The translations under genes were made by a program, and so were the position numbers. From a gamma proteobacterium HTCC2207 (GTDB lineage: Bacteria; Pseudomonadota; Gammaproteobacteria; Pseudomonadales; Porticoccaceae), in contig CAJJDA010000010.1 in NCBI GenBank assembly GCA_905182855.1, positions 1 to 64,000 of the forward strand: DNA of 64,000 nucleotides, given 5' to 3'. Of this stretch, positions 38,383 through 46,631 are shown piece after piece (the first letter of the stretch is position 1; each line of letters starts with the position of its first letter). The notes under the pieces were generated by a model. It worked only from the letters and a program-made list of their open reading frames with translations, searched no databases and was not told the DNA's origin.

Positions 38383-39188
38383 CTACCCTGATCTCCGTCA
38401 CAAAGGCCCTCAAGCACAAGGCTTTGGGCAGACCTTTAGTCAAAAGCAAGGCACAAAAAAACCCATCATGTCTATGGGTTTATTCGTTACCGCTACTCGT
38501 ACTGAAACCTTAAAAAGGGGCGGGGGAGCTGCTAATTCCTTATGTTTGTTATGGTTCCCGCGCAGATAGGCTATAGGTGCTACACAGCCCTATTTAATAG
38601 CCTCAACATACTTCACAGTCAGGACAGCGCAGCAGCAGGCGTATTGTGAGACACTGAAATGCTCCGCAGGGCACTCTAATTAGGATCAATACATGCATTA
38701 CGCCACTAACCCCTAATTTATCTAGCTCTAGTGGCGAGTAGTCTGACGCGTATTAAGCGAAACTAATCCTCATGTAAAATCTTCAAACTAAGCGTTTAAA
38801 GCTCTATTTAATCGGGTCTTTTTGTCTCCAAAATAGCTTTATGGAGCGTACTGTCAGACACAGTAATAATGGCAATGCGATGGCACCTCTCATACGCCGA
38901 ACCCAACTTGGGTGACCTCCATTTTTGTCTACAGGGACTCCTCCAGTACCTAGTATTGCTAATACTCGGGAATGAATTACTGAACCAATAGCTATGACTA
39001 GTGCCGGTTATAGTTAATGATTAATTTATCATTAATTTGTCGCAATATGTCAATATAATGTCGCCAAAAGCCATATCAGTTGCCATCGAAAAGGTATCAT
39101 TCAACCCGCATTACTGGGAGTGCGGTGACAAACAGATGACTATCTGATCTTTATGGTCGTCTGTCCTAATTTTTTTGGATTGGAGAGT
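38383..39188. other. Gene-poor stretch of about 0.8 kb
   Basis: No credible protein gene was found on either strand. Apart from the minus-strand terminator at 38455-38481, I see only AT-rich sequence after about 38750, with stops in all frames. It may hold a small RNA read leftward to the terminator, or remnants of lost genes. Promoter-like AT-rich sequence at 39010-39060 precedes the cyclic-nucleotide-binding gene. Confidence 0.4.
38455..38481 (-). terminator. Rho-independent terminator on the minus strand with no matching gene
   Basis: The 8-bp stem AAACCCAT / ATGGGTTT (38459-38466 with 38474-38481) has a 7-base loop. On the minus strand it is followed by a run of Ts, complementary to the A run ending at 38460. 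On the plus strand only three Ts follow, so the leftward direction is favoured. No protein gene is seen upstream on that strand within 0.7 kb. It could still act weakly after rlmJ. Confidence 0.55.
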
Positions 39189-39950
39189 ATGATTACATTT
39201 AAGGAATTGCTGGAGGAATTTAAAGGTGCAGACAACCTCATTAAAGTTGGGCTTAAAGATAGCTTTGATTTTACAGGTAAAGATCAAGTTTTTTTGATTG
39301 AATCTGGCTCAGTCTTGGTCTACGGAGAAAAAGATCCTAAGACAGGCGTAAGGGTAACTCAAACCTTCGGGACACATGATCCAATAGGCTTTTCAGAGGC
39401 CATTGCCAGCCGTGAAGTACAACTTGAATTCAAGCCACTGACAGACTTAACGTTAGTGCGATTTGATGGCGCGGAGCTTAGAAAGCAAGTCAATACTGCT
39501 AATATATTTTCCAAGACGATCATAAAGTATAGCCTAGGAAGAATTTTTAATATAAAAAGAAGTGCTAATAATTTTGCATTTGAAGATGATTTCATTAACA
39601 AAAAAGATAAGCTATTTTCACGAATTAAATTTGCACAGGATCAAATTATATTTTCAGCTGGAAGTGATTCTAAAAAAATGTTTTTTATTGAAAAGGGATC
39701 AGTTCAAATCGTCTCAAAATCTGCGAAGATTATAGCTAACCTCAGTGGGGGCGAATGTTTTGGTGAGGCAGCATTGCTCAATAATAGACCCAGAAATCAC
39801 ACGGCAACTGCCCAAAAAGAATCCATTTTACTTGTAATTGAAGAATCCGTAGTCGACAAGGAACTGAGCAGGGACTCTCCACTAGTTCGGCTGTCGGTCC
39901 TAGTGCTTTTAAAACGACTAGAATTGATGAATAAAATGCGCATGTTTTAG
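39189..39950 (+). CDS. Protein with two cyclic-nucleotide-binding-like domains
   Basis: 253 residues from the ATG at 39189, preceded by TTGGAGAG; the frame opens at 39153 without better support. The first half (VFLIESGSVLVYGE, DPIGFSEAIA) is a degenerate cNMP-binding fold. The second (MFFIEKGSVQIVSK, then GGECFGEAALLNNRPRNHTATA) has a good phosphate-binding cassette with its Glu and Arg. No helix-turn-helix, kinase or transporter part is present. Codon use is AT-rich and Lys/Ile-rich compared with neighbours, which hints at transfer. It stands alone beside tRNA-Arg. The target is unknown. Confidence 0.75.
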   Translation: MITFKELLEEFKGADNLIKVGLKDSFDFTGKDQVFLIESGSVLVYGEKDPKTGVRVTQTFGTHDPIGFSEAIASREVQLEFKPLTDLTLVRFDGAELRKQVNTANIFSKTIIKYSLGRIFNIKRSANNFAFEDDFINKKDKLFSRIKFAQDQIIFSAGSDSKKMFFIEKGSVQIVSKSAKIIANLSGGECFGEAALLNNRPRNHTATAQKESILLVIEESVVDKELSRDSPLVRLSVLVLLKRLELMNKMRMF

Positions 39951-40208
39951 TAGACTTATAATCTATATTCGAATTCTTGTCAGAGCTAAAAATCGACTTC
40001 TATTGTATCTACGCAGGAACAGTAATAATCACAAGGACTCAGCAGGCTCCCCGCAGCCCAAAAATATTTGGCCCATGAGGAATACACAGGTTTGTTTTGT
40101 GTCAGTCTGATGGTAGACAAAATGATAGGCGTAAGTGCCCTCTTGACAATGACTGAAGGGCTGTCAACGTCAGTAGACACAAAAAAATCAATGGGTTACG
40201 TATTAAAG

Positions 40209-40227
40209 TGGTGCACTCGGGTGGATT
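40209..40227. repeat. 19-bp direct repeat of the tRNA-Arg 3' end (possible attachment-site remnant)
   Basis: Bases 40209-40227 are identical to 40386-40404, the CCA end, acceptor strand and part of the T-arm of tRNA-Arg. Copies of a tRNA 3' end next to the intact gene are typical of integrase attachment sites, but no integrase is present within the 158 bases between them. A decayed tandem tRNA-Arg is an alternative. Confidence 0.55.
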
Positions 40228-40347
40228 GACCAGAGACACCCTATGGGGTGTTTCTGCCTTGCAGGCTCACCGCTTTGCGGCTCGGGCCAAGCTTGCTGGA
40301 GCAAGTTAGTCGAACAGTGGTTCTCACCATCGTCGTTCCCCAGATAC

Positions 40348-40378
40348 AAAAAAACCCCACTGCATGCAGTGAGGTTTT
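40348..40378 (-). terminator. Terminator of tRNA-Arg
   Basis: On the minus strand the self-complementary segment CACTGCATGCAGTG, flanked by CCT and GGG, is followed by a run of seven Ts. It begins eight bases after the tRNA 3' end (base 40386), as expected for a stand-alone tRNA transcript. Confidence 0.8.
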
Positions 40379-40385
40379 GTGTATA

Positions 40386-40462
40386 TGGTGCACTCGGGTG
40401 GATTCGAACCACCGACCGCTCGGTTCGTAGCCGAGTACTCTATCCAGCTGAGCTACGAGTGC
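40386..40462 (-). tRNA. tRNA-Arg (ACG)
   Basis: The reverse complement begins GCACTCGTAGCTCAGCTGG and ends with an encoded CCA, 77 nt. The anticodon loop reads CTACGAA, giving anticodon ACG, which is deaminated to ICG and reads CGU, CGC and CGA. The acceptor stem GCACTCG / CGAGTGC is perfect. Confidence 0.97.
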
Positions 40463-40489
40463 ATTGGGGTCTCTTTTCAGAGGACGGCC

Positions 40490-40517
40490 ACTATAGGTGA
40501 GGCTTGGTTTGAGTCAA
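40490..40517 (-). promoter_or_regulatory. Sigma-70 promoter of tRNA-Arg
   Basis: On the minus strand TTGACT (40517-40512), a 16-base spacer and TATAGT (40495-40490) form a good promoter. The GC-rich GGCCG follows the -10 box. Transcription would begin about 20 bases before the mature tRNA end at 40462. Confidence 0.75.
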
Positions 40518-40542
40518 CAATTGAGGCGGTGTTTTGCGTGCT

Positions 40543-41037
40543 TTATTTACTGTAAGGCACGGGCACTGCCATAGTCTCTTTGAGTTCTTCCATAACCACG
40601 TAGCTGGTGGATTCCTGAACGGCTGGTAGCTTTAATATGCGATGTCCAAGCAGCTCTCTATAGGCTGCCATATCTTTGACTCTGGCCTTCAGAAGGTAAT
40701 CATAGTTGCCCGAAACCAAAAAGCAGCTTTGGATGTTTTCTAGCTCCAGTACTGAACTGCGAAACTCTTCGAAGTTTTTCTGTGAGGTATGATTGAGGCG
40801 GATCTGCACGAATACGACGAGACTCGCACCCAATCGCTCCGGGCTAACTCTGGCACTGTACCCCAAAATAAAACCCTTGCGCTCAAGACGCTTGACGCGC
40901 TCGATGCAGGGTGTCACCGACAGCCCAACCTCTCTGGCTAGGTCGGTATAGCTAATCCGGCCGTCCTTTTGCAGTAAACGCAATATGTTGCGGTCTATCT
41001 TACCTAGTTTCTCGAGTTCTGACGCCGATTCAGGCAT
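40543..41037 (-). CDS. Lrp/AsnC-family transcriptional regulator
   Basis: 164 residues. The winged helix (IDRNILRLLQKDGRISYTDLAREVGLSVTPCIERVKRLE) and the RAM/AsnC effector domain (VVFVQIRLNH, CFLVSGNYDYLLKARV) are both complete. It is close to global Lrp proteins. It is divergent from ald across 138 bp, the usual place of an alanine-responsive Lrp activator. Confidence 0.92.
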   Translation of the reverse strand: MPESASELEKLGKIDRNILRLLQKDGRISYTDLAREVGLSVTPCIERVKRLERKGFILGYSARVSPERLGASLVVFVQIRLNHTSQKNFEEFRSSVLELENIQSCFLVSGNYDYLLKARVKDMAAYRELLGHRILKLPAVQESTSYVVMEELKETMAVPVPYSK

Positions 41038-41111
41038 TGTAAAATATCCTTTTAATTTGGCTTTATTAAGAGATAATTTTGTATATTAGCGCAATAAGCG
41101 AAGATATATCG

Positions 41112-41128
41112 TTGTAAAATTTGTACAA
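41112..41128. promoter_or_regulatory. Candidate Lrp operator upstream of ald
   Basis: The inverted repeat TTGTA-aaatttg-TACAA lies in the AT-rich lrp-ald divergent region, 48 bases before the ald ATG. Lrp sites are AT-rich imperfect palindromes of about this size. Assignment to Lrp is an inference from position. Confidence 0.4.
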
Positions 41129-41175
41129 TTAAGGAAATTAACTATGACCTGAAAATTTTAAAAAGGGCTAAGACT

Positions 41176-42291
41176 ATGCTGATAGGTGTTCCTAAAGAGA
41201 TTAAAAATCATGAGTACCGTGTGGGGCTGACGCCAGCATCGGTCAATGAGCTGGCTAAGCGTGGGCATCAGATAATTGTCGAAACGGATGCTGGGACGTC
41301 TATTGATTTCCCTGATGGCGACTATGTGGCGGCTGGTGCGCAGATTGTTGCCTCGGCGGCGGAGATTTTTAGACGCGCCGATATGGTGGTAAAGGTCAAG
41401 GAGCCCCAGGAAAATGAGTGCAAGATGTTGCGCGAGGGTCAGATTCTCTATACCTATTTGCACCTAGCACCGGACCCCGCTCAGACCGCATTGCTAGTTG
41501 CCTCGGGTGCCACCTGCGTAGCCTATGAAACGGTTACCGACAATATGGGAGGCTTGCCACTGCTGGCTCCTATGTCTGAGGTGGCGGGCCGAATGTCAGT
41601 GCAGGCGGGGGCGCACCATCTGGAAAAGGCTCAGGGTGGTCGCGGTGTCTTGCTGGGTGGCGTACCCGGAGTTGCGCCAGCCAAAGTGCTCGTGATTGGC
41701 GGCGGTGTTGTGGGTGATAATGCCGCAGCTATGGCGGTGGGCATGGGCGCCGATGTGACTATTCTTGATCGGTCTATTTCACGACTGCGTGAACTAGATG
41801 CTAAGTATGAGGGTCGAGCCCGCTGCGTCTATTCAACGAATGCGGCGATTGAACAGTACGCTTTGGAAGCCGATTTAGTAATTGGTGCAGTGTTAATTCC
41901 CGGCGCTGAGGCGCCAACATTACTCAGCCATGACCTTGTGGGTCGCATGCAAAAGGGCGCGGTGGTGGTAGATGTTGCGATTGATCAGGGCGGTTGTTTT
42001 GAAACTTCTAGAGCAACGACCCATGATAATCCTACCTTTGTCGTCAACGATATTGTCCATTACTGTGTGGCCAATATGCCCGGTGGTGTGGCGCGCACTG
42101 CGACAATGGCGCTGAATAATGCGACCTTGCCCTATGCGCTGGCGCTGGCAGATGACCCCATCAACGCCCTTTTTCGAGATCAGAATTTACAGCAGGGTCT
42201 CAATGTTCATCGGGGCAAGGTCACGTACAAAGCGGTTGCCGATACGCTGGGCTATCCCTATGTGCCGGCAGATGAGGCCTTAAAGGCCTAA
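41176..42291 (+). CDS. ald: Alanine dehydrogenase
   Basis: 371 residues, family length. Ald oxidatively deaminates L-alanine to pyruvate and ammonia with NAD+. [20 protein letters not shown] opens the protein, with the substrate Lys in VVKVKEPQ, the catalytic His in YTYLHLAPD, the NAD loop [14 protein letters not shown], and the end [21 protein letters not shown] precedes the start. It is probably activated by the divergent Lrp-type regulator when alanine is plentiful. Its stop abuts that of the next convergent gene. Confidence 0.95.
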   Translation: MLIGVPKEIKNHEYRVGLTPASVNELAKRGHQIIVETDAGTSIDFPDGDYVAAGAQIVASAAEIFRRADMVVKVKEPQENECKMLREGQILYTYLHLAPDPAQTALLVASGATCVAYETVTDNMGGLPLLAPMSEVAGRMSVQAGAHHLEKAQGGRGVLLGGVPGVAPAKVLVIGGGVVGDNAAAMAVGMGADVTILDRSISRLRELDAKYEGRARCVYSTNAAIEQYALEADLVIGAVLIPGAEAPTLLSHDLVGRMQKGAVVVDVAIDQGGCFETSRATTHDNPTFVVNDIVHYCVANMPGGVARTATMALNNATLPYALALADDPINALFRDQNLQQGLNVHRGKVTYKAVADTLGYPYVPADEALKA

Positions 42292-42993
42292 CTAGCTTAT
42301 AGCTATCCAAAGGTGTTCGGCTCTGGCGAGCACCTTCCCCTCAGCATTGGCTAATGCAGAGGCACAGAAATACTTACGGCCCTTTATGGCACGTTTCCAG
42401 GCATATACGATTAGGGGCTGATCGCCGCGCACGGGGTGATCGATTGAGGCGGTCATCTCACCCAACAAACAGATCTTGCCTGACTCCAATGGTATGCGTA
42501 GCGCCCAAAAGCTTGGGCAATCCAATGCGGACCAGACAAATTCGCCCTTAACATGGCCTGACTCATCCAAGAAGTCTGGGTCTGGCTGCCAGTCACTGGC
42601 GACTAGTTCTGTACCGTCTACAGCGCCGGTAAAAAGGCGCAGACCATCATGCTCTTTGCGGCTGCGGCCGCAAACAAAACAGCTGGCAAATACATGTTTC
42701 TCTAATCCGAGGTAACTATCTCGCGCACTGCGCGCCTGCTCCAAGGACGGCGGTGTTGGTGGCGTCATGGTCAAGAGTGCGGACATGGCGGTAGCAATGA
42801 GCTGCTCTTGCGACTTGAGATGCCAACTGCCGTTTTGCTCAGTGATAGTTAAAGCCGTATCCAGCGGCGGAGGGCTGTGCAACCTAACCTGCGCGGGGCC
42901 ATTGATATTTTGGGCAAGCATTCCGCTGCTATAGCCGCCGTTACCAGAGTTTGGTGGGCCGCAAAAGCGTTGCTTAATTATGACTGTTTGCAT
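42292..42993 (-). CDS. Hotdog-fold thioesterase-like protein
   Basis: 233 residues from the ATG at 42993, with AGGT upstream. RFCGPPNSGNGGYSSGMLA and the later FVCGRSRKEHDGLRLFTG, together with SALDCPSFWAL, fit a double-hotdog acyl-CoA thioesterase-like family, often annotated only as hypothetical. The paired Cys motif CFVCGR is characteristic of this group. Substrate unknown. It lies between ald and cmoB on the minus strand; no operon partner is evident. Confidence 0.65.
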   Translation of the reverse strand: MQTVIIKQRFCGPPNSGNGGYSSGMLAQNINGPAQVRLHSPPPLDTALTITEQNGSWHLKSQEQLIATAMSALLTMTPPTPPSLEQARSARDSYLGLEKHVFASCFVCGRSRKEHDGLRLFTGAVDGTELVASDWQPDPDFLDESGHVKGEFVWSALDCPSFWALRIPLESGKICLLGEMTASIDHPVRGDQPLIVYAWKRAIKGRKYFCASALANAEGKVLARAEHLWIAIS

Positions 42994-43041
42994 CAAACAC
43001 ACCTATTGTTTTGTCAGTTGTTAAAGGCTGCTGTTAAGTTT

Positions 43042-44028
43042 TCAGGGTGCCTCCGCCAAAAATACCGCCCTAACCGGCGCTGGATGCCCCTCAATGGTTT
43101 TGCTTTGGTCATCAGGATCAAGAAAGTCTGCCAGTGATTCAAATGTCATCCATTCCGTCGAGCGCTGTTCGTCGATGGTCGTGGTGCTCACATCTACCAT
43201 CCTGGGATTTTTTAAGCCGTTTTTGCGCATCCAGCTTAGTAATGTATCAGGTGAGGGGAGGTACCAGACGTTAGGCATTTTCGCATAGCGCCCTTCAGGC
43301 ACTAGAGTCGTTCCCTCTGGTCCGTCGATGACCAATGTTTCTAATACAAGCTGACCACCGGGCCTGAGTAATTCTCGCAATTCACGCAAATGGTCCATTG
43401 GCGAGCGACGATGATATAAAATTCCCATAGAAAAAACGGTGTCGAAGGCGCCAAGCTTGAGGGGCATTTCTTCGATACCGATAGGCAGTACGTCAATGGG
43501 CAGAGATTTTCCAGCAAAGTTTTTAATGGCCTGAAATTGGAATACAAATTTGGGCGAGGGGTCGATTCCAATGACACGCTTGGCACCGGCGCCAAACATC
43601 CGAAAACAATGGTAGCCGTTGCCGCACCCGACATCGAGGATGAGTCGATTTTGCAAAGACGACAAGTGGGGTAAGACTCGATCCCATTTCCAGTCCGAGC
43701 GCCACTCTGTGTCGAGAGGTAGGCCAAATAAATTATAGGGCCCTTTGCGCCAGGGATGCAGCCCCATTAGCGTGGCCTGCAATGCGAGTCGGCGACCCTT
43801 GTCCATCAAGCTAATGTCGCCAATCTGAACACTCTGCTCGAAATTGCAATGTAGCGGATCAATTTCGGGCAGACGTCTTAGTGTTTCTTCCCACTCAGGC
43901 ATGTCACCCCAGCGACCAGGGCGAAGTTGATGGGCAATTAGATCGGGTAGAGTGCAGCCCCAGTCACCGAGAGGTGACTCTTTTAGCCATTGAAAAAAAG
44001 GGCCATAATCGAGGGTTTTAGGAATCAT
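43042..44028 (-). CDS. cmoB: tRNA U34 carboxymethyltransferase CmoB
   Basis: CmoB moves the carboxymethyl group of carboxy-SAM to 5-hydroxyuridine-34, making cmo5U in wobble positions. LILDVGCGNGYHCFRMFGAGAKRVIGIDPS is the SAM site, with VFSMGILYHRRSPMDHL and EGRYAKMPNVW for carboxy-SAM and RNA. The ATG at 44028 (328 aa) matches family starts and has CAGG about ten bases upstream; the frame opens at 44055. The partner cmoA is 1.9 kb away rather than adjacent. Confidence 0.93.
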   Translation of the reverse strand: MIPKTLDYGPFFQWLKESPLGDWGCTLPDLIAHQLRPGRWGDMPEWEETLRRLPEIDPLHCNFEQSVQIGDISLMDKGRRLALQATLMGLHPWRKGPYNLFGLPLDTEWRSDWKWDRVLPHLSSLQNRLILDVGCGNGYHCFRMFGAGAKRVIGIDPSPKFVFQFQAIKNFAGKSLPIDVLPIGIEEMPLKLGAFDTVFSMGILYHRRSPMDHLRELRELLRPGGQLVLETLVIDGPEGTTLVPEGRYAKMPNVWYLPSPDTLLSWMRKNGLKNPRMVDVSTTTIDEQRSTEWMTFESLADFLDPDDQSKTIEGHPAPVRAVFLAEAP

Positions 44029-44119
44029 GGTTTTACCTGAAATTTTGACAGGCAATTATAGGTCATTTCAGCTATTGTAACCGCTGGTAAATAAATGCTT
44101 GTTTTAGGTCTGTAGGGAA

Positions 44120-44329
44120 ATGATGGAAAAACGATTTGAAGAACTTGAAGAAAAGTTAGCCTACCTTGAAATGGCGAGCGCTGAACTAGGCGAAGAAATT
44201 TTCCGCCAACAGAAAGAAATTGACGCTCTAACCAAGGCCCATCGGACTATACTGGAGCGCGTTGAGGTTTTACAAGATAGTGCTGCAGAAACAGCCATGG
44301 AAACGAGTGAAAAACCACCACATTACTAA
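44120..44329 (+). CDS. slyX: SlyX family protein
   Basis: 69 residues, almost wholly coiled coil: KRFEELEEKLAYLEMASAEL then EEIFRQQKEIDALTK, and the common ending EKPPHY. SlyX is a small conserved proteobacterial protein of unknown biochemical role, named for its place beside slyD in enterics. Here slyD is 11 kb away. TAGGG serves as ribosome site; two ATG codons (44120, 44123) are possible. Confidence 0.9.
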   Translation: MMEKRFEELEEKLAYLEMASAELGEEIFRQQKEIDALTKAHRTILERVEVLQDSAAETAMETSEKPPHY

Positions 44330-44414
44330 AGCGCTAATGTATTGAAGAGCGAACAATTTTAAAGACCGAGCAAAGCTAAAGCTAGGCCGGGTGTTTTTTT
44401 TGAGGAGACGAGCA

Positions 44415-45839
44415 GTGAGTGAGATTAAGAAGGCAGTCAAAACATCTATCGATAAGATATTCGCTGAGCAAAAATGCTATGCGCTAGAATTAAGGAAATC
44501 AGATTACCGCCAACGGCTCGATGTTCTGGAGAGATTTCAGCGAGTATTTAACGCCTCGCTGGACAAAATTTATGCGGCAGCAGCCGCTGATTTCGGCAAG
44601 CCTGAAGCCGAGGTGGCTATGGCTGAAATTATGCCGGTTGTGGCTGAGCTAAAACATATTCGGAAGAATCTTAAAAAATGGATGAAGTCAGAACGGGTTA
44701 TGCCGACTCTGACCACCTTTGGCACTCGATCTAAAATTATTAAAGAGCCGAAGGGCGTGACATTGGTCGTATCACCTTGGAACTATCCGTTTAATCTTAC
44801 CTTCGGGCCTATGATGTCATCAATCGCCGCGGGTAATACAGTGATTATCAAACCGTCAGAAATGACACCGAACATGTCTGGGGTTATCAGTGAAATTGTT
44901 ACCGAGGCCTTTAGACCCGAAGAGGTGGCTATATTTGAGGGCAAGTCTGAGGTCGCCAGCTATCTGACGAGCTTGCCATTTGATCATATTTTCTTCACGG
45001 GCAGCCCAACGGTGGGCAAGCATGTGATGGCCGCCGCCGCCAAGCACCTGACTTCAGTGACTCTGGAATTAGGCGGTAAGAGTCCTGTTATTATTGATAA
45101 ATCGGCCGATATCAAAAAGACCATCGGATCCATCGCTTGGGGTAAATTTACCAATAATGGGCAGACTTGTATTGCCCCGGATTATCTCTATGTACATGAA
45201 TCGATAAAAGACCGGGTGATTTCTGAGATGAAGGCCTGTATTGAAAAGCAGTACGGGCTTGGTGCAGACGCACGGGGCAATGATGACTATTGTCAGGTGG
45301 TTAATTCAAATCACCATAGCCGAGTTTCAGCGCTAATCAAGGACGCTCAGGCCAAGGGTGGGGTTGTGCTGACAGGTGGAGAAATGGTCAAGGCGGGGCG
45401 GTTTATTGCACCGACACTGATTGCGGGTATGAGTGATGATTCGGCAATTATGCAGGAAGAAATATTTGGCCCAGTACTGCCCATTATTACCTTCTCTGAT
45501 TTAGATGAGGCTGTGGCCTATGTAAATGCCAAGCCCAAACCTCTGGCGCTCTACATCTATGCGCAGGACAAGCAGGCTATTAACAAAGTGTTGCAGGAAA
45601 CCAGCGCGGGTGGCACCTGTGTCAACCAAACTATGATGCATTTCTTGCATCCTAACCTGCCCTTTGGTGGCGTCAATAATAGCGGTATCGGGAATTCTGG
45701 CGGAATGTGGGGCTTCAGAGCCTTTAGTCATGAACGTAGTGTGTTGGTTGAGAAGTTTAGCGCAGCCTCAATGCTGCATCCGCCTTACACGCCGAAGGTG
45801 ATGAAGCTGATTAAGACAACTATGAAGATGGTGTCCTGA
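44415..45839 (+). CDS. Aldehyde dehydrogenase (class 3 / coniferyl-aldehyde type)
   Basis: 474 residues from the GTG at 44415, seven bases after GAGGAG; the frame opens at 44391 without support. VTLVVSPWNYPFNL, FFTGSPTVGKHVMAA, VTLELGGKSPVII and NNGQTCIAPDYLYVH give the cofactor site, general base and catalytic Cys. The overall form is that of class 3 ALDHs, which act on fatty and aromatic aldehydes and often hold a C-terminal membrane-proximal tail. It may detoxify lipid-derived aldehydes. The gene is a single transcript between slyX and convergent cmoA. Confidence 0.88.
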   Translation: MSEIKKAVKTSIDKIFAEQKCYALELRKSDYRQRLDVLERFQRVFNASLDKIYAAAAADFGKPEAEVAMAEIMPVVAELKHIRKNLKKWMKSERVMPTLTTFGTRSKIIKEPKGVTLVVSPWNYPFNLTFGPMMSSIAAGNTVIIKPSEMTPNMSGVISEIVTEAFRPEEVAIFEGKSEVASYLTSLPFDHIFFTGSPTVGKHVMAAAAKHLTSVTLELGGKSPVIIDKSADIKKTIGSIAWGKFTNNGQTCIAPDYLYVHESIKDRVISEMKACIEKQYGLGADARGNDDYCQVVNSNHHSRVSALIKDAQAKGGVVLTGGEMVKAGRFIAPTLIAGMSDDSAIMQEEIFGPVLPIITFSDLDEAVAYVNAKPKPLALYIYAQDKQAINKVLQETSAGGTCVNQTMMHFLHPNLPFGGVNNSGIGNSGGMWGFRAFSHERSVLVEKFSAASMLHPPYTPKVMKLIKTTMKMVS

Positions 45840-45889
45840 AGAGGGAGTAACGAGCTCGGCTCTGTGCTGTTGGTTAAAATCGCTCAGGG

Positions 45890-46630
45890 CTATTTAATAG
45901 CGACTAGAGAACAAAAGTTAAAGCATTGAAACCAGGGGCTTGCGGACTGAAATCCGCAGGCCCTTAATCGTTGTATATGGGTGTCGAGAGTTTCTGGCAC
46001 TAGCACATTGTCAAGCGAATCTCTCTTTTGGCTAATTTCCAAATCGCTGTAGCCCTGTGCGCGCTTGAAGTCGTGGTGCAGTTCACTGAGCAGCGTATTA
46101 AGCGACGCAGGTTCAAAGCATAATTTCTCCGAAATAATCAAACAGCCACCTGGGTTCAGGCCCCGATAGATGTTTTGCAGGAGCGCGGCACGTTTCTCGA
46201 GAGGTACAAATTGCAGTGTAAAATTCATTACCACCAGCGAGGCATTGTTAATCTCGATATCACAGATATCGGCATTTACTAACTGAGTCTCGGTAGTTGT
46301 GTGGTTTGAGTCCAAAATGGTCTTGCACTTCTCGAGCATAGCGTCGGAATTATCTGCTGCGATAATTAATGCCTCCCGCCCTTCGATATTATCTCTTATC
46401 GCCAGAGTCGAGGCACCCAGCGAGCAACCAAGGTCATAACAGTTGCTGTTGCGTTGCACAAAGCGCGCTGCCAGTTCTCCAGTGTGGGCAATAATAGTTT
46501 CATAGCCGGGTACGGAGCGGCTAATCATATCTGGGAATACATCGACCACCGCCTGATCAAACATAAATCCGCGCACCGCCCCCAAGGGGTTGGCAAATAG
46601 GTTGTCGCGCTGAGATATGAGTTTACTCAT
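45890..46630 (-). CDS. cmoA: Carboxy-S-adenosyl-L-methionine synthase CmoA
   Basis: CmoA makes carboxy-SAM from SAM and prephenate for CmoB. YDLGCSLGASTLAIRDNI is the SAM motif, with VMNFTLQFVPLEKR and LIISEKLCFE. The ATG at 46630 gives 246 residues and starts one base after the stop of the PreP-like peptidase gene (TGATATG), so translation is coupled. The frame opens upstream at 46678, but that part overlaps the peptidase gene and is not family-like. Confidence 0.93.
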   Translation of the reverse strand: MSKLISQRDNLFANPLGAVRGFMFDQAVVDVFPDMISRSVPGYETIIAHTGELAARFVQRNSNCYDLGCSLGASTLAIRDNIEGREALIIAADNSDAMLEKCKTILDSNHTTTETQLVNADICDIEINNASLVVMNFTLQFVPLEKRAALLQNIYRGLNPGGCLIISEKLCFEPASLNTLLSELHHDFKRAQGYSDLEISQKRDSLDNVLVPETLDTHIQRLRACGFQSASPWFQCFNFCSLVAIK

Positions 46631-46631
46631 A

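Larger units (their letters stand above)
39951..40385. other. Non-coding region beside tRNA-Arg with a tRNA-end duplication
   Basis: 435 bases without a credible gene. They hold the 19-bp copy of the tRNA-Arg 3' end (40209-40227), several GC-rich hairpins (for example GACACCCtatGGGGTGT near 40233) and the tRNA terminator. Frames across this stretch give only the familiar false proteins produced by tRNA sequence. Confidence 0.5.

Noticed and set aside
38500-38560. tmRNA or its tag region on the minus strand
   Set aside because: A stretch resembling the coding of LAA was noticed, but no tRNA-like ends or tag reading frame with stop could be found.
40203-40500. Open frames overlapping tRNA-Arg on both strands
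   Set aside because: They encode the well-known false peptides produced by tRNA sequence and stop within structured non-coding DNA.
44360-44400. Terminator between slyX and the aldehyde dehydrogenase gene
   Set aside because: There is a run of eight Ts, but the preceding sequence forms no stem of convincing length.
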